Positions 51,204 through 64,000 of a DNA stretch of 64,000 nt are shown here, piece by piece. The stretch is from positions 7,534,106 through 7,598,105 of the forward strand of contig JANJXV010000024.1 in assembly GCA_024803745.1 (NCBI GenBank). Direction: 5' to 3'. Numbering within the stretch: position 1 is the stretch's first letter; each line of letters starts with the position of its first letter. This DNA comes from Megascapheus bottae (Eukaryota > Chordata > Mammalia > Rodentia > Geomyidae). The position numbers were made by a program, and so were the translations under genes. The notes beneath the pieces are model-generated. The model searched no databases and was not told where the DNA came from. It saw only the letters and a program-made list of their open reading frames with translations.

Positions 51204-52780
51204 CATATGTTTTTCTTTCCATTTCGCTTAACGTTTTATGAGATGTCTTTTATTCTCATGGTACATATACTTTTAATGTTCTTGTAGGAACTACAGGAAA
51301 ACTAGAATTGAACATAGATAATTACAATCCTTTAATTTCTTCTGCAGTATAATCAGACCTCCTGAAATCTACTTTGTAGGATTTAATACAGTAGAAATAT
51401 TTACATCAATGCAAAGAATTCTGTAAGTGTGCACTCAAAGATTTTCTCTTTGCATGTAAAATATTTCTTTCATCATTTATATACTTCATTTCTTTCTGCA
51501 GGCTTCAAATGTAAAATAAAAACATTGGCATATGTCATATCTAACTGTGACCCCTTTGCATTCATTTAAATTATTATTATGTTGAGGCTTTAGCAGAAGT
51601 AAAAGAGTAGGCAATGACTATTAATAAGTTGAATCCTGCTTTACTCTAAACTGGTCCATAAATTGAGCTAAGCTGGATCTAACTTAAGTAGACTATGTAT
51701 CATTAAGTTGTACATGACTTGATAAACCCACAGGGAAACATCACTTGTTAGTAGTGATTTGTTCTTTTAAGCAAAGTGGAGAATTTAAGAGATAAATTGC
51801 GAAGAATGCAATGCTATTGGTAGAGCTCTTCAAAAAAAATTGAAGGCACAGAAATTGTTCATAATTAAAACTATTCCTTTAGTAGGCTGATATCATTCAA
51901 TCATCTAATCATGTTAGCATACCAAATATTTCTCTCCCTTATGTCACACATCTTCTCAACAAGTAAGAAACAAAATAAGATCACCATAATTGTGGGACTT
52001 AGTACATTAAATTTTTCCCAAACTTGTGACTATTCTCCCCCCAAATCACAGTGAATTAGCATCATTAAAACACTAGATGGTAAACTGTGAGGAGAGCAAA
52101 TAGTGAGATCTCTATGTTAGTAATGTGATTAAAATGTAGACACTTCTGCACTGTGACTTACATTTTTCCCTACTACTTTCACTAATGAGACCAATTGAAG
52201 TCATCAACATTTGAAATGTAATAGGAAGTGAAAAAAATCTCAGAGCCTATATTGAGAGATAAAGACTTAGTGTAAGTCTGTCTGTACAGGGCAGCCCAGA
52301 TTTACAAATGACTAAGAGCCATTTGGCACTCTGTTAGCAATCTTGGCAGAGATTTGGAAGATTGAATTGAGATGAATTCTTAATGACTTCCTAACAGTTA
52401 GGTGGGGGCTCTTTCCAGAAAGAAATCAAGACATAAGAATTATAGCCACAAAATGAGGAAATTCAGTAGAGACTTCTCCCTGTTAGAAGGGAAATAGAGG
52501 AAGTCAGTCTCAGCAGACATGAAACACATTAGACTAAAATGAAGGCAATATAAATTTAGTTTTCATTGAACAAAGAGCAATCCTGCTGGGTTTTTTCTTA
52601 GACTTCTGAAAATATTCAAAGAAAACCATTGCTTTCCTGAGCCTTCTCTAGCCTGTGATGCAAAATAAATGTCACTTTATTTCAGTTAGACATTACATTC
52701 ATAGTTGAAGATGTTTGGTTCTCAAGTTATAGTGCTCAAGTGGTTACTTTATTTATTTGTTTGTTCATTATTTATTTGTT
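51204..52780. other. Unique AT-rich non-coding sequence
   Basis: No gene or repeat recognised. Confidence 0.4.
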
Positions 52781-52782
52781 TT

Positions 52783-52980
52783 GTTTTTCAGTTCTGCAAA
52801 TTGAACTTAGCCTTGGGTTTGACTTGGACTTTTCACTCAAGGCTGGTACTCTACTGCTTGATGGTTAATTGAAGATAAAAGTCTCATGAACTTTTCTGCC
52901 AGGTTTGGCTTTAGACCATTGGTGCTAGAACTCAGTCTCTTGAATAGCTGAGATTACAAGGTAGAGTCACTAGCACCTGG
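52783..52980 (-). repeat. Diverged B1-Geo SINE, reverse
   Basis: 'cactcaaggctggtactctac', 'ggttaattgaagataaaagtctc', 'gaactcagtctcttgaatagc', 'gagtcactagcacctgg'. Confidence 0.7.
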
Positions 52981-53800
52981 AACAGATACTAGTTTTTGGA
53001 GGCAAATGGTAGATTATCGTGTTCTATGCTTCCCTTGTATCTTTTGAAATATTTGTGAAGTAAGAGTCATCACTAATTACAAGTGAGAGTATGTTTGTCC
53101 ATGCAGATACATTTTTCCCTAATTCAGATTCTCATCTTCTCACATCTCTGCTCAAGTGCATTCTCAGGTGTTCCTTCAAGGTTCAATTTCAGTTGCTTCT
53201 ATTTGAACAAATCAATATGGAAATTACAAACCTACAAGGGGCTATTTAGTACTAATCATAGCTGACTTATGAACAGCAAATGCAAATTGTACTTTTAGGT
53301 TGCAGTATGAAAATATCTCAAGTTTTCATATGGATCACCTCTTCAAGAGATATTTTAGATATTGTATATTAAAGAAAATACATTAACACTAATTTGCTTG
53401 TATATTTTTAGTTTTACAAAAATGAAGTGACTGCAAAATTTGTTACAAATATGGCTAATAGTGTGCAATTATTTGACAATTCTGATAGCTAATACTTGGT
53501 ATGGCTTCAAATACTGAGTTAATCACAAGAGAAGGCTGGCCCAGTTGTTGAGTTTATGCAGTCTACTTTCATCAAGGAAACCAGAGAGAACACTGTTAGT
53601 CAGACTTGATTGACATCTGGAAACTAGCCCTCAATAACAGCAGAATTTCTGTGGTCACTAAAGAGTGAGAATCCATAATAACAGAGGTGATGAACAAAGT
53701 TCCTGATTTACACAGGAGCTTGGGACCACAAACACATCACAAAAAAGGAATATAGTTCATTATACAGTAATATTCCCTTTAAAAATTTAGTATACAAGTA

Positions 53801-54000
53801 CAGCACCAGGAGTTCATGCTTATAATCCTAGCTGCTCAGGAAGCTGAGCTCAAAGGATCATGGTTCAAAGTTATCCTGGGCATAAATTTATAATAGTCCA
53901 TCTTCTAACCAGCAAGAAGCAGAGCTGCAAATCTGGTTCAAGTGGGAGAGCACTAGACAGATAAGCAAGCCAAACAAATACAAGGTACTGAGTCCAAACT
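53801..54000 (+). repeat. Diverged B1-Geo SINE
   Basis: 'aggagttcatgcttataatcc', 'agctgctcaggaagctgagc', 'gatcatggttcaaagttatcc', 'tctggttcaagtgggagagc'. An old copy. Confidence 0.7.
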
Positions 54001-54188
54001 CTTTAATATAATAATAAATTTACATTACAAAATATTCACACAATACACAAGTGCACACAAATTTTTCTAAACATTGTTTATTTCATAGACAGCTTTGTTT
54101 AGTTCTAGCTTTAATTTTATGAAGTAGAGAAACACAAGAGCTTTCTATTTATTTGGTTCCTAGATAGCCAAGTAATTGTTAAATTAAC

Positions 54189-54417
54189 AATACTTTTCAA
54201 GGGGCCAGGAGTTTGGCCTAGTGGTACAGTGCTTGCCTAGCAAGCACAAAGACCTGGGTTCAATTCCTCTGTACCACATACAAAGAAAAAAAGCCAGAAA
54301 TGGTGCTGTGGCTTAAATGATAGAGCATTAGCCTTAAGAAAGCCCAAGGATAGGGTTCAGGCCCTGTGTTCAAGCCACAGGATTAGCAAAAAATAAATAA
54401 AAAGAATACTTTTCAAG
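54189..54417 (+). mobile_element. IDL-Geo SINE with 13-bp target-site duplication
   Basis: The body runs 54202-54404: 'gccaggagtttggcctagtgg', 'gggttcaattcctctgtacc' (B box), 'atggtgctgtggctt', 'caagccacaggattagc', A-rich tail. Flanks 'aatacttttcaag' at 54189-54201 and 54405-54417. Confidence 0.95.
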
Positions 54418-56790
54418 TAATTTTTCAACAAAAAGTTGAAACATCTCTTCTTTATTTCCTTATATCTTTTATTCCCTCCAGGGTCAAATTCATCTTTCAT
54501 TTCTGGTGATCATAAGACCTGTTTTTTTTAAATTGTTACTTTATAATATTAGCATCAATCCCCACAGACATTAGACTAAGGAAACATTATTTTCATAAAG
54601 ATTAAGTTTTGATTAATGGTTTCATTTTTATTGTTTCTCTCCTTATTTTAGCATACCTAAATTGCTCCAAAAGGCATATATAATTCACTTTGATCTAATC
54701 TGCTCAATCACACTTTGTTATCCCCACTTTCTCCTGTTTAAAGAATTTTTAAGTTCCTTATTCTTTTTTCATACATGAATATGAAATAGTCACATGTTAT
54801 GTTTCTCTATTACTAAAACTTAGCCAATCATCCATCACCTTATGCTCAGTTTTAAATGTACACTGATGTTTCTGCACAAACAAGACTCTACATTTTTTAG
54901 ATCACAACTCCAAAGTTAAGCAACATTGTAATCATTTTACAAATGAGTAAATGGAAGTAAAGATGACCAGTCTTTATCCTTGTTTCAAACAGCCTGTGAG
55001 GATGGGAGGTATATCTGGCTCTGAAGTAGCTTCTTTCAGTCATGTACTGCACAGCCTTTCTGTGCATGAATTATGTACACCCCGGCCAGATGGCACACAT
55101 GCTCTAAATTGGCAAAACATTTCATCTGCCTGGAGAATAGTGTGAACAAGAGAAGAACATGATTACTCACTCTTCAATATGGAAATGTGGAACTTCATTC
55201 AATGTGCTCTTTTCTCCAAATGCAGAACAAGAAATTTGATGGAATGATGTAGCTTAGATAAACATAGGATTTTAACAGAATAACAGAATTAGGAACAATA
55301 AGAACATGGTGGAGCTTAAAAGAATGGGATTACAGATAATTTACTAATTGAAAATATTATCGAGGACTTTGGCAAGTATGCATATATTCTATATCCACTT
55401 AAAATATGTTTGACCCACAAAATCTGATGTGTAAGTATGAGATATCTTTCTTTCTAATATGTTCTTAATGCTTTCTGATTTCCTTTAAGAATTCCTACAC
55501 AAATTTATTTGAAAATGTATTATTTTTTCCTTTCAGCCCTCAAATCCATCTATTTTTGTGTAGAAAGTCAGTGGCAATAAATAGAATGGTCCTTACAGTA
55601 AATTCTACAGAAATTTTGGAAATTTTTAAAAAATAACTTGCTCTTTTAAACCAACATACCTATGATACAAAATAACAGATGGCCAGTGCAACACATAATA
55701 AAATAATATATTCTCCCTAAAAACCAACATATTGTATTTTAGTCTCAAAACTAGGTAGATTCTGAATTAATTTTTTAATGTCTATAACTAACATTTGTAA
55801 AGATTATTTTAGAGGGGCTTGAAAGCAAAGTCAAAACTGAAAGTTTGTAAAAGATGTGCATGTTAATCTAAATTGAAGACTAAGGCTCTTAATCAGTTTT
55901 AAAATGACTAAAGTTTCTACATCCAAATTGAAGAATAATATTCTAAATCATTTTGTATGGTTGCATGTTGGTTGTCTTCAATTTCCCTCTCTACTACCTT
56001 CTGGCTCTAAATCACATGCTCCTTTAATAGGCATGCTGCTTCTTATTCATTTATAATTTTAGCAATCTCTGAGGAATTTAAAGAGGAACAACAAAAAAAC
56101 TCTCTACAAATACTTGAATAAAGTTTGAATAAGTGCATGAGTATGAATATATGTGTATGCATGCATGCATATATGTATGAAGCATATTAACAAAATATCA
56201 AACAACATAACTCCCCCAAATGAGAACACACAGGTCCATGTGAAAAACTAATCATACCATAAGGTATTTCTCACTAAGACCTATATAAAACATAGCAAAC
56301 ACAATTCTAAATAATGACACTAATGTTCTCCACACAGACATAATGATCACAGTATTTCTCTTTTTTCTTCCTTAAATGTCCTGTTAAATTATGACATTTA
56401 TCCTCATTTTTAACAATGTGTGTAGGGCAGTATGATTGCATAATTGTTGCTTATTTTTTATCTTTATGGAAAACAGTAGGTAGTTACATACATTTTATAA
56501 ATGCATTTTAATATATTCCCAATTATCAAGAAACTATGCTATTACATAGTATTATTCTACATGGGGGTAATATGTGATCTGGCTTAAATTTGTTTTAAAC
56601 AGTAACTAGATGACATACAATTATATGGTTAAATTTAACTTCTAAGGGAGGTTAATTTGAAGCATAATTGACATGGTAAAATCTGATCTAAAATCATTTC
56701 ACCCTACAATACACTTGTTCTCCTCATTTCTATTTCACAACTCACCTATCATGCAAGACGACTTCCAAAAACAACACATCAGCAGGATTA
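54418..56790. other. Unique AT-rich non-coding sequence
   Basis: No gene or mobile element recognised. Short ATGC-type alternation ('gtatgcatgcatgcatatatg') near 56155-56176. Confidence 0.4.
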
Positions 56791-56791
56791 A

Positions 56792-58149
56792 AAAGACTCA
56801 TAGTTCTTTTTTATTATAATTAATAGAGGGGTTACAGTTATATTCACCAGGTAGAAGGAGCATTACTTCACATGCATTCATACCCCTTCTCATGCTTTGT
56901 CCCCATTTTCCTCCCCCCACCCCCTCCCATCATCTTGTTTTCCCCCTTCCCTTTCCTATTTCAAATAAATATATATATAATATACCAGATAACCAGGTAA
57001 GACACTATAACAATATGAGAATAACCAAGAGATGAGAAATAATAGTACATTAAGAACAACATTCACTACTCTTGTTTCCATATCCTGGAAATCCTTTTAA
57101 TTAGCCTCATCTTATATGGCTTTATGTTTCTAGGTTTTGAGCTATTGTAATCCTCTGCTAACAGAGTCCCAGCTTTGTACTAATTATTACAAATAAGGGA
57201 AACCATTGAGCCTATGTTCCTTTGAGTCTGGCTTACTTCACTTAATATGATTTTTTCTAAGTCTTTCCATTTCCTTACAAATTGGGCAATGTCATTCTTC
57301 CTGACAGCAGCATAGAATTCCATTGTGCATAAATACCACATCTTGTTGATCCAGTCATCAACTGAGGGGCATCTGGATTGGTTCCATATCTTTGCTATGG
57401 TAAATAGTGCTGCAATGGACATCATTGTTCTAGTGGGTTTGGTATGTCCTTGTTTCTGGACAATTGGGTAAATGCCAAGTAATGGAATTGCTGGGTCATA
57501 GGGGAGCTCTATGTTTAGTCTTTTGAGGAACTGCCATACTGCTTTCCATAGTGGTTGAACAAGTTTGCACTCCCACCAACAGTGTAGTAGTGATCCCTCC
57601 TGGCCTCCTCCCCTCCAGCATTTGTTTTTATTAGATTTCATGATCATGTCCATCTAACTGGAGTGAGGTGAAATCTCAAAGTTGTTTTGATTTGCATTTC
57701 TTTTATGGTCAGAGATGTTGAACATTTCTTCATGTGCTCATAGGCCATTCTTCTTTCTTCTTCAGAAAACTCCAAATGAATCAAAGACCACAAGGTAAAA
57801 GAAGATACACTGAAAACTTTACAAGAAGGAATAGGAGATACACAAGGTCTCCTTGGCACAGGTCGAAAATTTCTTAATAAAGACCCAGAAACACAACAAA
57901 TTAAAGAAAGCTTGGACAAATGGGACTTCATTAAGCTGCAGAATTTCTGTATGGCAAAGGACATAGCTAGCAAGTTAAATAGAAAGCCCATAGAGTAGGA
58001 GAAGGTCTTCACTAACCATACAACAGACAAAGGCCTCATATCTAAAAAATATCAACAGCTAAAAAAATTGAATCACTCCAAAACAAATCTTTAAAGAAAC
58101 AACCAACCCATTAAAAGATGGGCCAAAGACTTAAAGACTCATAATTCTT
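56792..58149 (-). mobile_element. 1.3-kb L1 insertion with inverted 5' part
   Basis: 56809 to about 57775 is a reversed L1: type A 3' UTR, then ORF2 C-terminus. Its minus-strand frame 57180-57653 is open for 157 codons and includes [15 protein letters not shown] and LGIYPIVQKQ, near the natural ORF2 end. About 57778-58132 is forward ORF2 sequence from just upstream ('gacttcattaagctgcagaa', 'aaaagatgggccaaagac'). The two parts are nearly contiguous in L1 coordinates but opposite in direction. Flanks 'aaagactcatagttctt' (56792-56808) and 'aaagactcataattctt' (58133-58149) differ at one base. Confidence 0.92.
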
Positions 58150-58750
58150 AATTCCATTTCACAATAAATAGAAAGTACATTTGGGGTTCATCTAACAACC
58201 ACTTCTAATAGTACATTAAACAAAAACATTATGAGAATTATAATGGAAGCTCCATACAGTCTCACTTGTTTTTATATGTACACATTTGCATGTGAAGAAT
58301 TTGACATTCTTACACTGGGTTTACAGAGAAGAAAAGAGATGAATATATATTAATAAATACTTTCCCTCAGGCTCCACTGGCTAATATCTCTTGGTAGTCA
58401 TGCCATTGAGGTGGACAGCACTGAGACCTGCTGTTCAAGCTTCCTCATCTGCTTCTCCCAGAGTGTGTAGTACAGTGTACAAAGCAGTGGTAGATACTTT
58501 CACTGGTGCTGACCGTGCCTATAAAAACATTTCTTTTTCAACTTGTTTGTTTTTTGTTGGATTTTAGGCCTTCTTTTAGAAGGCTAATCCAGATTGGAGC
58601 TATGTTATAATTATGTATATCTATGTTCCCGATGTTAAATATTATTTTGGTGTATTTTTACACCAAGATTTCCAGTGAAGAGGGACATACAGAACTCAAT
58701 CATTAATTTATAAACACTAGCCTGAATACATACAGAATATTTTACCCATT
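58150..58750. other. Unique non-coding sequence
   Basis: Nothing recognised. Confidence 0.4.
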
Positions 58751-58990
58751 GAAGCTGGCTGTGGTCCATGCCTATAATACTAGATACTCAAGACTCTAAG
58801 ACCCAGAGAATCCAGGTTTGAAGCCAACTCAGACAGAAGAATTCATGAGATTTTGTTTCCAAATTAACCAGTGATAGCTAGACTGGAGTTATAGCTCAGG
58901 TAGCAGAACACCAGTCAAGCAAGCCAACCCAGAAACACAAAGCACTGCGTTCAAACATGGTCACCAGCCAAAAAAATTAAAAAATAAAAT
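58751..58990 (+). repeat. Diverged B1-Geo SINE
   Basis: 'gctggctgtggtccatgcc', 'gagaatccaggtttgaagcc', 'tgtttccaaattaacc', 'gagttatagctcaggtagcag', 'tgcgttcaaacatgg', A-rich tail. Confidence 0.65.
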
Positions 58991-59724
58991 ATATTACTCA
59001 GTAGTAGAGCATGTGACTACCATGCAAATGGCTCTTAGTTCATTAAATACTAATACTAAAAATGCAAGTGGCCTATATGCAATGAAATACTATTTAACCA
59101 TAAAAAGCAAGGTATTCTATAATATAACAACAAGGACAAAATGTGAAGATAATATTTCAGGTAAAATAAGTAAAATAAGTTATAATGACATATACTTAAT
59201 GCTACTTGGATAAAGTATATAAAATAACATTCATACAAGCAAAATATAAGCAAAATGTAAAACATGATAAAATAACATTAAAATTAGACAATCTCACAGT
59301 TTAACAGGAAACTGGAATCCTAGTTGTTTCTTCTTTTATTACCACAGAACTAATTCATTCCCAACATGGTTAAGATGGAAGAATTTACCTTCTTGGAGGT
59401 TTAAAATAAAGGAGAAAATGAAGTATTCATAGCTAAGAATAAGATACTATTTTAAGATATACTTAGAGAACAAAAAGAGCTCTTGAAAGTTTAAAATACA
59501 AGACAAACAATAAGTTCAATAGCTGTGTTTTTCAAGAGAGTTGAGCAGAATCTCCCAGGAAACAAAGAAAAAAATATTAGAAAAGAAAGTAGAGAGTCAG
59601 TCTTGATTGCTCAATATCAAATAATGAAAATACAGAGAGATGAAAAGAAATATCAGTGAATAAATTGATCAAAGAATTATTTCAAAATTAATTTACAGAC
59701 TAAAAATGCAGATTGCCAGAGTGA

Positions 59725-59725
<1 letters not shown>
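58991..59725. other. AT-rich non-coding sequence
   Basis: No gene or repeat recognised. Confidence 0.4.
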
Positions 59726-59755
<30 letters not shown>

Positions 59756-59794
59756 AAGAGAGACAGAGAGACAGAGAGGCAGAGAGAGAGAGAG
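59726..59794 (+). repeat. (GA)n / (GACAGA)n microsatellite
   Basis: Imperfect homopurine-rich tract. The RERDRE-type and SLSLSL-type open frames are artefacts. Confidence 0.95.
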
Positions 59795-60615
59795 GATCAT
59801 GGATTTTAATAGCCTTGGAAGTCTCTGCTTTCAAGTGGAAATAATCTATTTTTTCTCTTTTCCAACTTTCAGGGAGTACCCACATTTCTTGATTGGCCAT
59901 CTTTTGCTTCTGTCTTCAAAGCCAACAAAAAGAATTTTTCTCACATCATGTCAAACTACTTCTGTCTTCCTTTTAAGTGCTTTCTGATTTCCTGAACCCA
60001 CATGGATTAATGACCTATTCAGTTTAAGGTAAACTGATTGCAAACTTTAATTCTAGTTACAAGATTAATATTTTTCATCTAAAATAATATGCTCACAGTT
60101 TCAAGGTTGAAGGATGTGGAAATCTTCAAGGGGAGTCAATTTTCTGTTCAACATACATATGCAATGAACAATTTAAAAGGTACTGAATCAGCAATCTATC
60201 CAGTATCTTTCTGTAAGTAGTTCCACAGGTCAGCTGAAGAGTAACCTGCTTGCACGGTTTCTGGGAACAGACCATGGATGTAGGCTTCCAGGGGAAAGAG
60301 AGAGAAACATGAACTATGTACATTAGAAAACTTTCCAATGGAAAAACTCAAACAAATGCACATTAACACCCAATCCTGAAGAATTCCGCAAGGCCAAGCC
60401 AGGCCATTAGTTATCATAGAGGAGTGCCAAAAACAAATGAGAAGTCTGTATATGTCATTATATACAAGGGTGAGCAGAAATTATCTATGGTACGTTTCTT
60501 TGATGGAAAATATTCTCCAGGAAGATTCCATGACCTAGGAACTTGTGTCTATTTTTAGGACCAGAGGATGAGAGAAGAGCTGGTAATTGATATAATAATG
60601 AATAAATTTGCTTAC
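59795..60615. other. Unique non-coding sequence
   Basis: Short overlapping frames on the minus strand (60126-60417) have no known motif. Confidence 0.4.
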
Positions 60616-60619
60616 TTTG

Positions 60620-60860
60620 GTTTTTTTTTGGTGGCACTGAGGATTAAACTCACTTGCAAGATAGATTCCTATCACCTGAGCTGTGCCCATCCCTCGCCTC
60701 CCTTTACCTTGATTTTTTTTATTATAAATATACTCTTATTTTATGCTCAGGCTGCCCTAGGGTTTGATGCTCCTATGTGTGCTTACTGCTGGGGAGGACA
60801 GGTGTGCCCAGCCACAGTGCTTCCTCTGTAGCTAAAATACCAGGCACACATTACCACATC
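60620..60860 (-). repeat. Old ID-B1 compound SINE, reverse
   Basis: 'ttggtggcactgaggattaaac', 'cctatcacctgagctgtgccc', then 'gctcaggctgccctagggtttgat' and 'acaggtgtgcccagcc'. Diverged and without Geo. Confidence 0.5.
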
Positions 60861-61235
60861 CTGATAGTGAATCTCCAAAACTGTCATGCCTGGGATAGAC
60901 TCACGTTTCAATTTCCCAACCTTTGTCACTTAAGGGACTAAAATTACAAACAGGAGTTTTACCACTCTTAGCCTTTGAATGGTCATTAATGGAACAAAAA
61001 AAATACTAGAGAATCTCTTATCTCTGACTGGGACACAATAAAGAGAAAAAGATAATAAGAATATTCCAAATACAACGTTTAAAATTTTACCTTTGTAATT
61101 TTACCTCTATAAATAATAGATGGTTCAGTAACTTGTTACTAGGATATAAAAAGATGTCATACCAATTTCAATCTAATGCTTTAGAAATAACCAAGAAAAA
61201 CCTAATAGCACTCCTCCCTCCCTCCTTCCTTATAT

Positions 61236-61453
61236 TTTTGCCAGTTCTGGGAATTGAACTCTGGGCCTTTCTTAATCTCTTGAGCCATATTTCCATTCCC
61301 TTTGTGCCTTGGTTGTTGTCGAGTTAGTCTCACATTATGCTGTTTCGGCTGTGATCTTCCTGCATGTGCTTCCTCAGTTGCTAAGTCTGGGGTTCACCAC
61401 TGTATCCAGCTTTTGTAGTACAGACAACAGGTAGGCATCACTGCACCCAGCCA
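61236..61453 (-). repeat. Old ID-B1 compound SINE, reverse
   Basis: 'ttgccagttctgggaattgaac', 'cttgagccatatttcc', 'gtctcacattatgctgtttcgg', 'cagttgctaagtctggggttcacc', with a trailing short repeat 'ggtaggcatcactgcacccagcc'. Confidence 0.5.
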
Positions 61454-61844
61454 TTGAGTGAGATGGAGTCCAGAGCTGTAGGCTCCTCAGCCTTCTGTTT
61501 CTAGTTTTTGGTACAGAAGAAGCTTAAGTAGCAGTAATGTATGGAACTTGAATACTTAGGGGAAACAGCTAGTGGAAAATGTGAGAGTTTTGCAGAAGTC
61601 CATAAATAAGAGATTTTCTTAACCCACAAAATTTTAAGTAACTAAAGGCTGGTAGCTTCTTCTGGAAACTTCAAGGAAAGTGTGAATTTTCCAAGTCTAG
61701 TTGGTTTCTACTTGAAGAAAATCAGAGGAGGAAGAGTTAATTGTGAATGACTGTAGGAGGCTAAAATTGCAATAGTCCAGGAATATAATGAACAGTTAAA
61801 TTTGCTAGCTCAGGTTTCCACCTAGGAGCATGCACACACATGTA

Positions 61845-62591
<747 letters not shown>

Positions 62592-62823
62592 AAAAATATT
62601 ATGGATTGGCCAGGAGTTTGGCCTAGTGGTAGAGTGCCTGCCTAGCATGCGTGAAGACCCAGGTTCAATTCCTCGGTACCACATACATAGAAAAAGCCAG
62701 AAGTGGTGTGGTGGCTCAGGGTAGAACACCAACCTTGAGGAAAGCCCAAGGACAGTGCTCAGGCCCTGAGCTCAAGCCCAGGACTGGCAAAAAAAATAGT
62801 ACCTCCAAAAATATTATGGATTG
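62592..62823 (+). mobile_element. IDL-Geo SINE with 17-bp target-site duplication
   Basis: The body runs 62609-62806: 'ggccaggagtttggcctagtg', 'ggttcaattcctcggtacc' (B box), 'gccagaagtggtgtggtgg', 'caagcccaggactggc', tail 'aaaaaaaatagtacctcc'. Perfect flanks 'aaaaatattatggattg' at 62592-62608 and 62807-62823. Confidence 0.96.
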
Positions 62824-64000
62824 CCTGGTACATCTGAGTTAATTTTGGCTAGATATAGACAAAGGTAGCTAAATAACCATTTAAATGAAATGTTGCAGTA
62901 TTTGAAAGAGAGCAACTCACTGCAATGACCTAGTCCAAAACTGACTATCTTATGTTGTACATTCTTATCCATTTTTCAGTGGAGGTTTTCAAAACGCAGA
63001 TAAGCAAGCAAATACTGCTGCTGAAATTAAGCCTGTAGGAAGAAAACGATTCTTCCATAAAGGAAATTTTAGTGGAGCAAGGAGAAAGAAGCAAACTATA
63101 TAGATGATTACTTCTCTTGTTGCAATAGTTATATAAGTAACCATTAATAGAGTATGCAGGCAACTTCCACGAATTCCTCAAATACAAGTGTCCAAAACTT
63201 CCACGAATTCCTCAAAGATGATGAATTCTTGTTTGGAATGCACTTTCACATCTTTTGAAATATTCAGTAATGTAAGTTCATTTTGTAGCCCATGTTAGAC
63301 ATTTATTTTACAGAGACTATTATGAAATTAAGCATGGGCAGAAGTGAAGAAAAACTACTGACAAGATGCTCTGTGAGAAGCCAGGTGCTATGACCTTCCC
63401 AAGAGAAAAAGAGTCAGAAACAAGGGAAATGGGAGGTGGCAGGATGGAAGTCCTTTCTGAGAATAAATATTTTCTAAATTACAAACAGCTTTCCTAAGGT
63501 AACAATGTATATGTAGCCTGGCTTGTTCTTAGATTGTGCAAGGTATTTCCTAATGATCACTAATTGCTCTGCTAAGTTATCATAAATCAGGCTTTTAGCA
63601 GGATATTAACAATCAACAGGTTCTTTGATAAGATCAAAATGTCACCAGAGGAAATTGCTTGAACAGCATTTGGAAAAGCAGGTTCAACTGATCTGATTAC
63701 TCTCCCAAGAAAGAAACTTAAATTTTTAGATATAGATAGGGAATGAATGTGTAAACATAGATGTAGAGACGATGAAGAGAAAACATTACAGTAAATAACA
63801 AACAAAAAATAGTCATGAAAAAATAGAACACAGACAAATGATACTCGGGATTTCTTTCTACTATTTCCACAACCTTGTGGCTTATAAAATTACAGAAAGA
63901 GAAAAAAATTGGGGAAAAACCTAAATAGAAACAACGGGTCTAATTAAAAATTGCCCAAAGACACTGCATCAGAGAAAACATGCAGATGATAAAGAAGGAT
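62824..64000. other. Unique AT-rich non-coding sequence to window end
   Basis: No gene or mobile element recognised. It contains the short direct duplication listed separately. Confidence 0.4.
63162..63216 (+). repeat. 21-bp direct repeat, 34-bp period
   Basis: The same 21 bases, beginning 'aacttccacgaattcc', occur at 63162-63182 and 63196-63216, separated by 13 unrelated bases. A local duplication. Confidence 0.9.

Noticed and set aside
57180..58039. Open frames of 157 and 131 codons as possible genes
   Set aside because: The first is the L1 ORF2 C-terminus. The second runs across the L1 inversion junction and mostly reads the antisense of ORF2.

Overview
The window is AT-rich rodent nuclear DNA with no intact protein-coding gene that I can support. 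The diagnostic signal is its SINE complement. Many copies belong to a dimeric element whose left half is ID-like (tRNA-derived, with a recognisable Pol III B box) and whose right half carries the 'ccagaagtggtgctgtggct' module. This matches the published description of IDL-Geo, a SINE restricted to Geomyoidea (kangaroo rats, pocket mice, pocket gophers). A second abundant family joins a B1-like (7SL-derived) head to the same right half. The organism is therefore most likely a heteromyid or geomyid rodent; species and chromosome cannot be read from the sequence.

Layout. Positions 1-11600 are non-coding sequence with SINEs, one short truncated L1 and several microsatellites. Positions 11637-15522 hold the most gene-like object: a minus-strand, intronless, disabled copy of a KRAB/C2H2 zinc-finger transcript (5' leader, KRAB-A, KRAB-B, linker, about fifteen decayed fingers, 3' UTR, poly-A). 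It is flanked by 14-bp target-site duplications, so it is a processed retropseudogene. An IDL-Geo SINE abuts it and uses the same 14-bp target, so the motif is present three times. Positions 15523-26800 are SINE-, L1- and microsatellite-rich and include an old L1 ORF2 remnant (20285-21190). Positions 26800-38100 are repeat-poor with no recognisable gene. Positions 38100-47960 are dense in young retrotransposons. Positions 48000-64000 are mostly unique AT-rich sequence with scattered SINEs, one MaLR-like LTR remnant and one large L1.

Nothing here acts as an operon or pathway. The main biology is the record of L1-driven retrotransposition: SINE and retrocopy insertions with clear target-site duplications, and three L1 insertions (42395-42921, 45904-47480, 56809-58132) whose 5' parts are inverted as twin priming predicts. 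The L1 machinery that made these insertions survives only as broken ORF2 fragments. I looked for an undescribed system and did not find one. The items most worth checking are the triple use of one target site around the zinc-finger retrocopy, the extra segment between its KRAB-A and KRAB-B boxes, and a short exon-like segment at 22925-22984.
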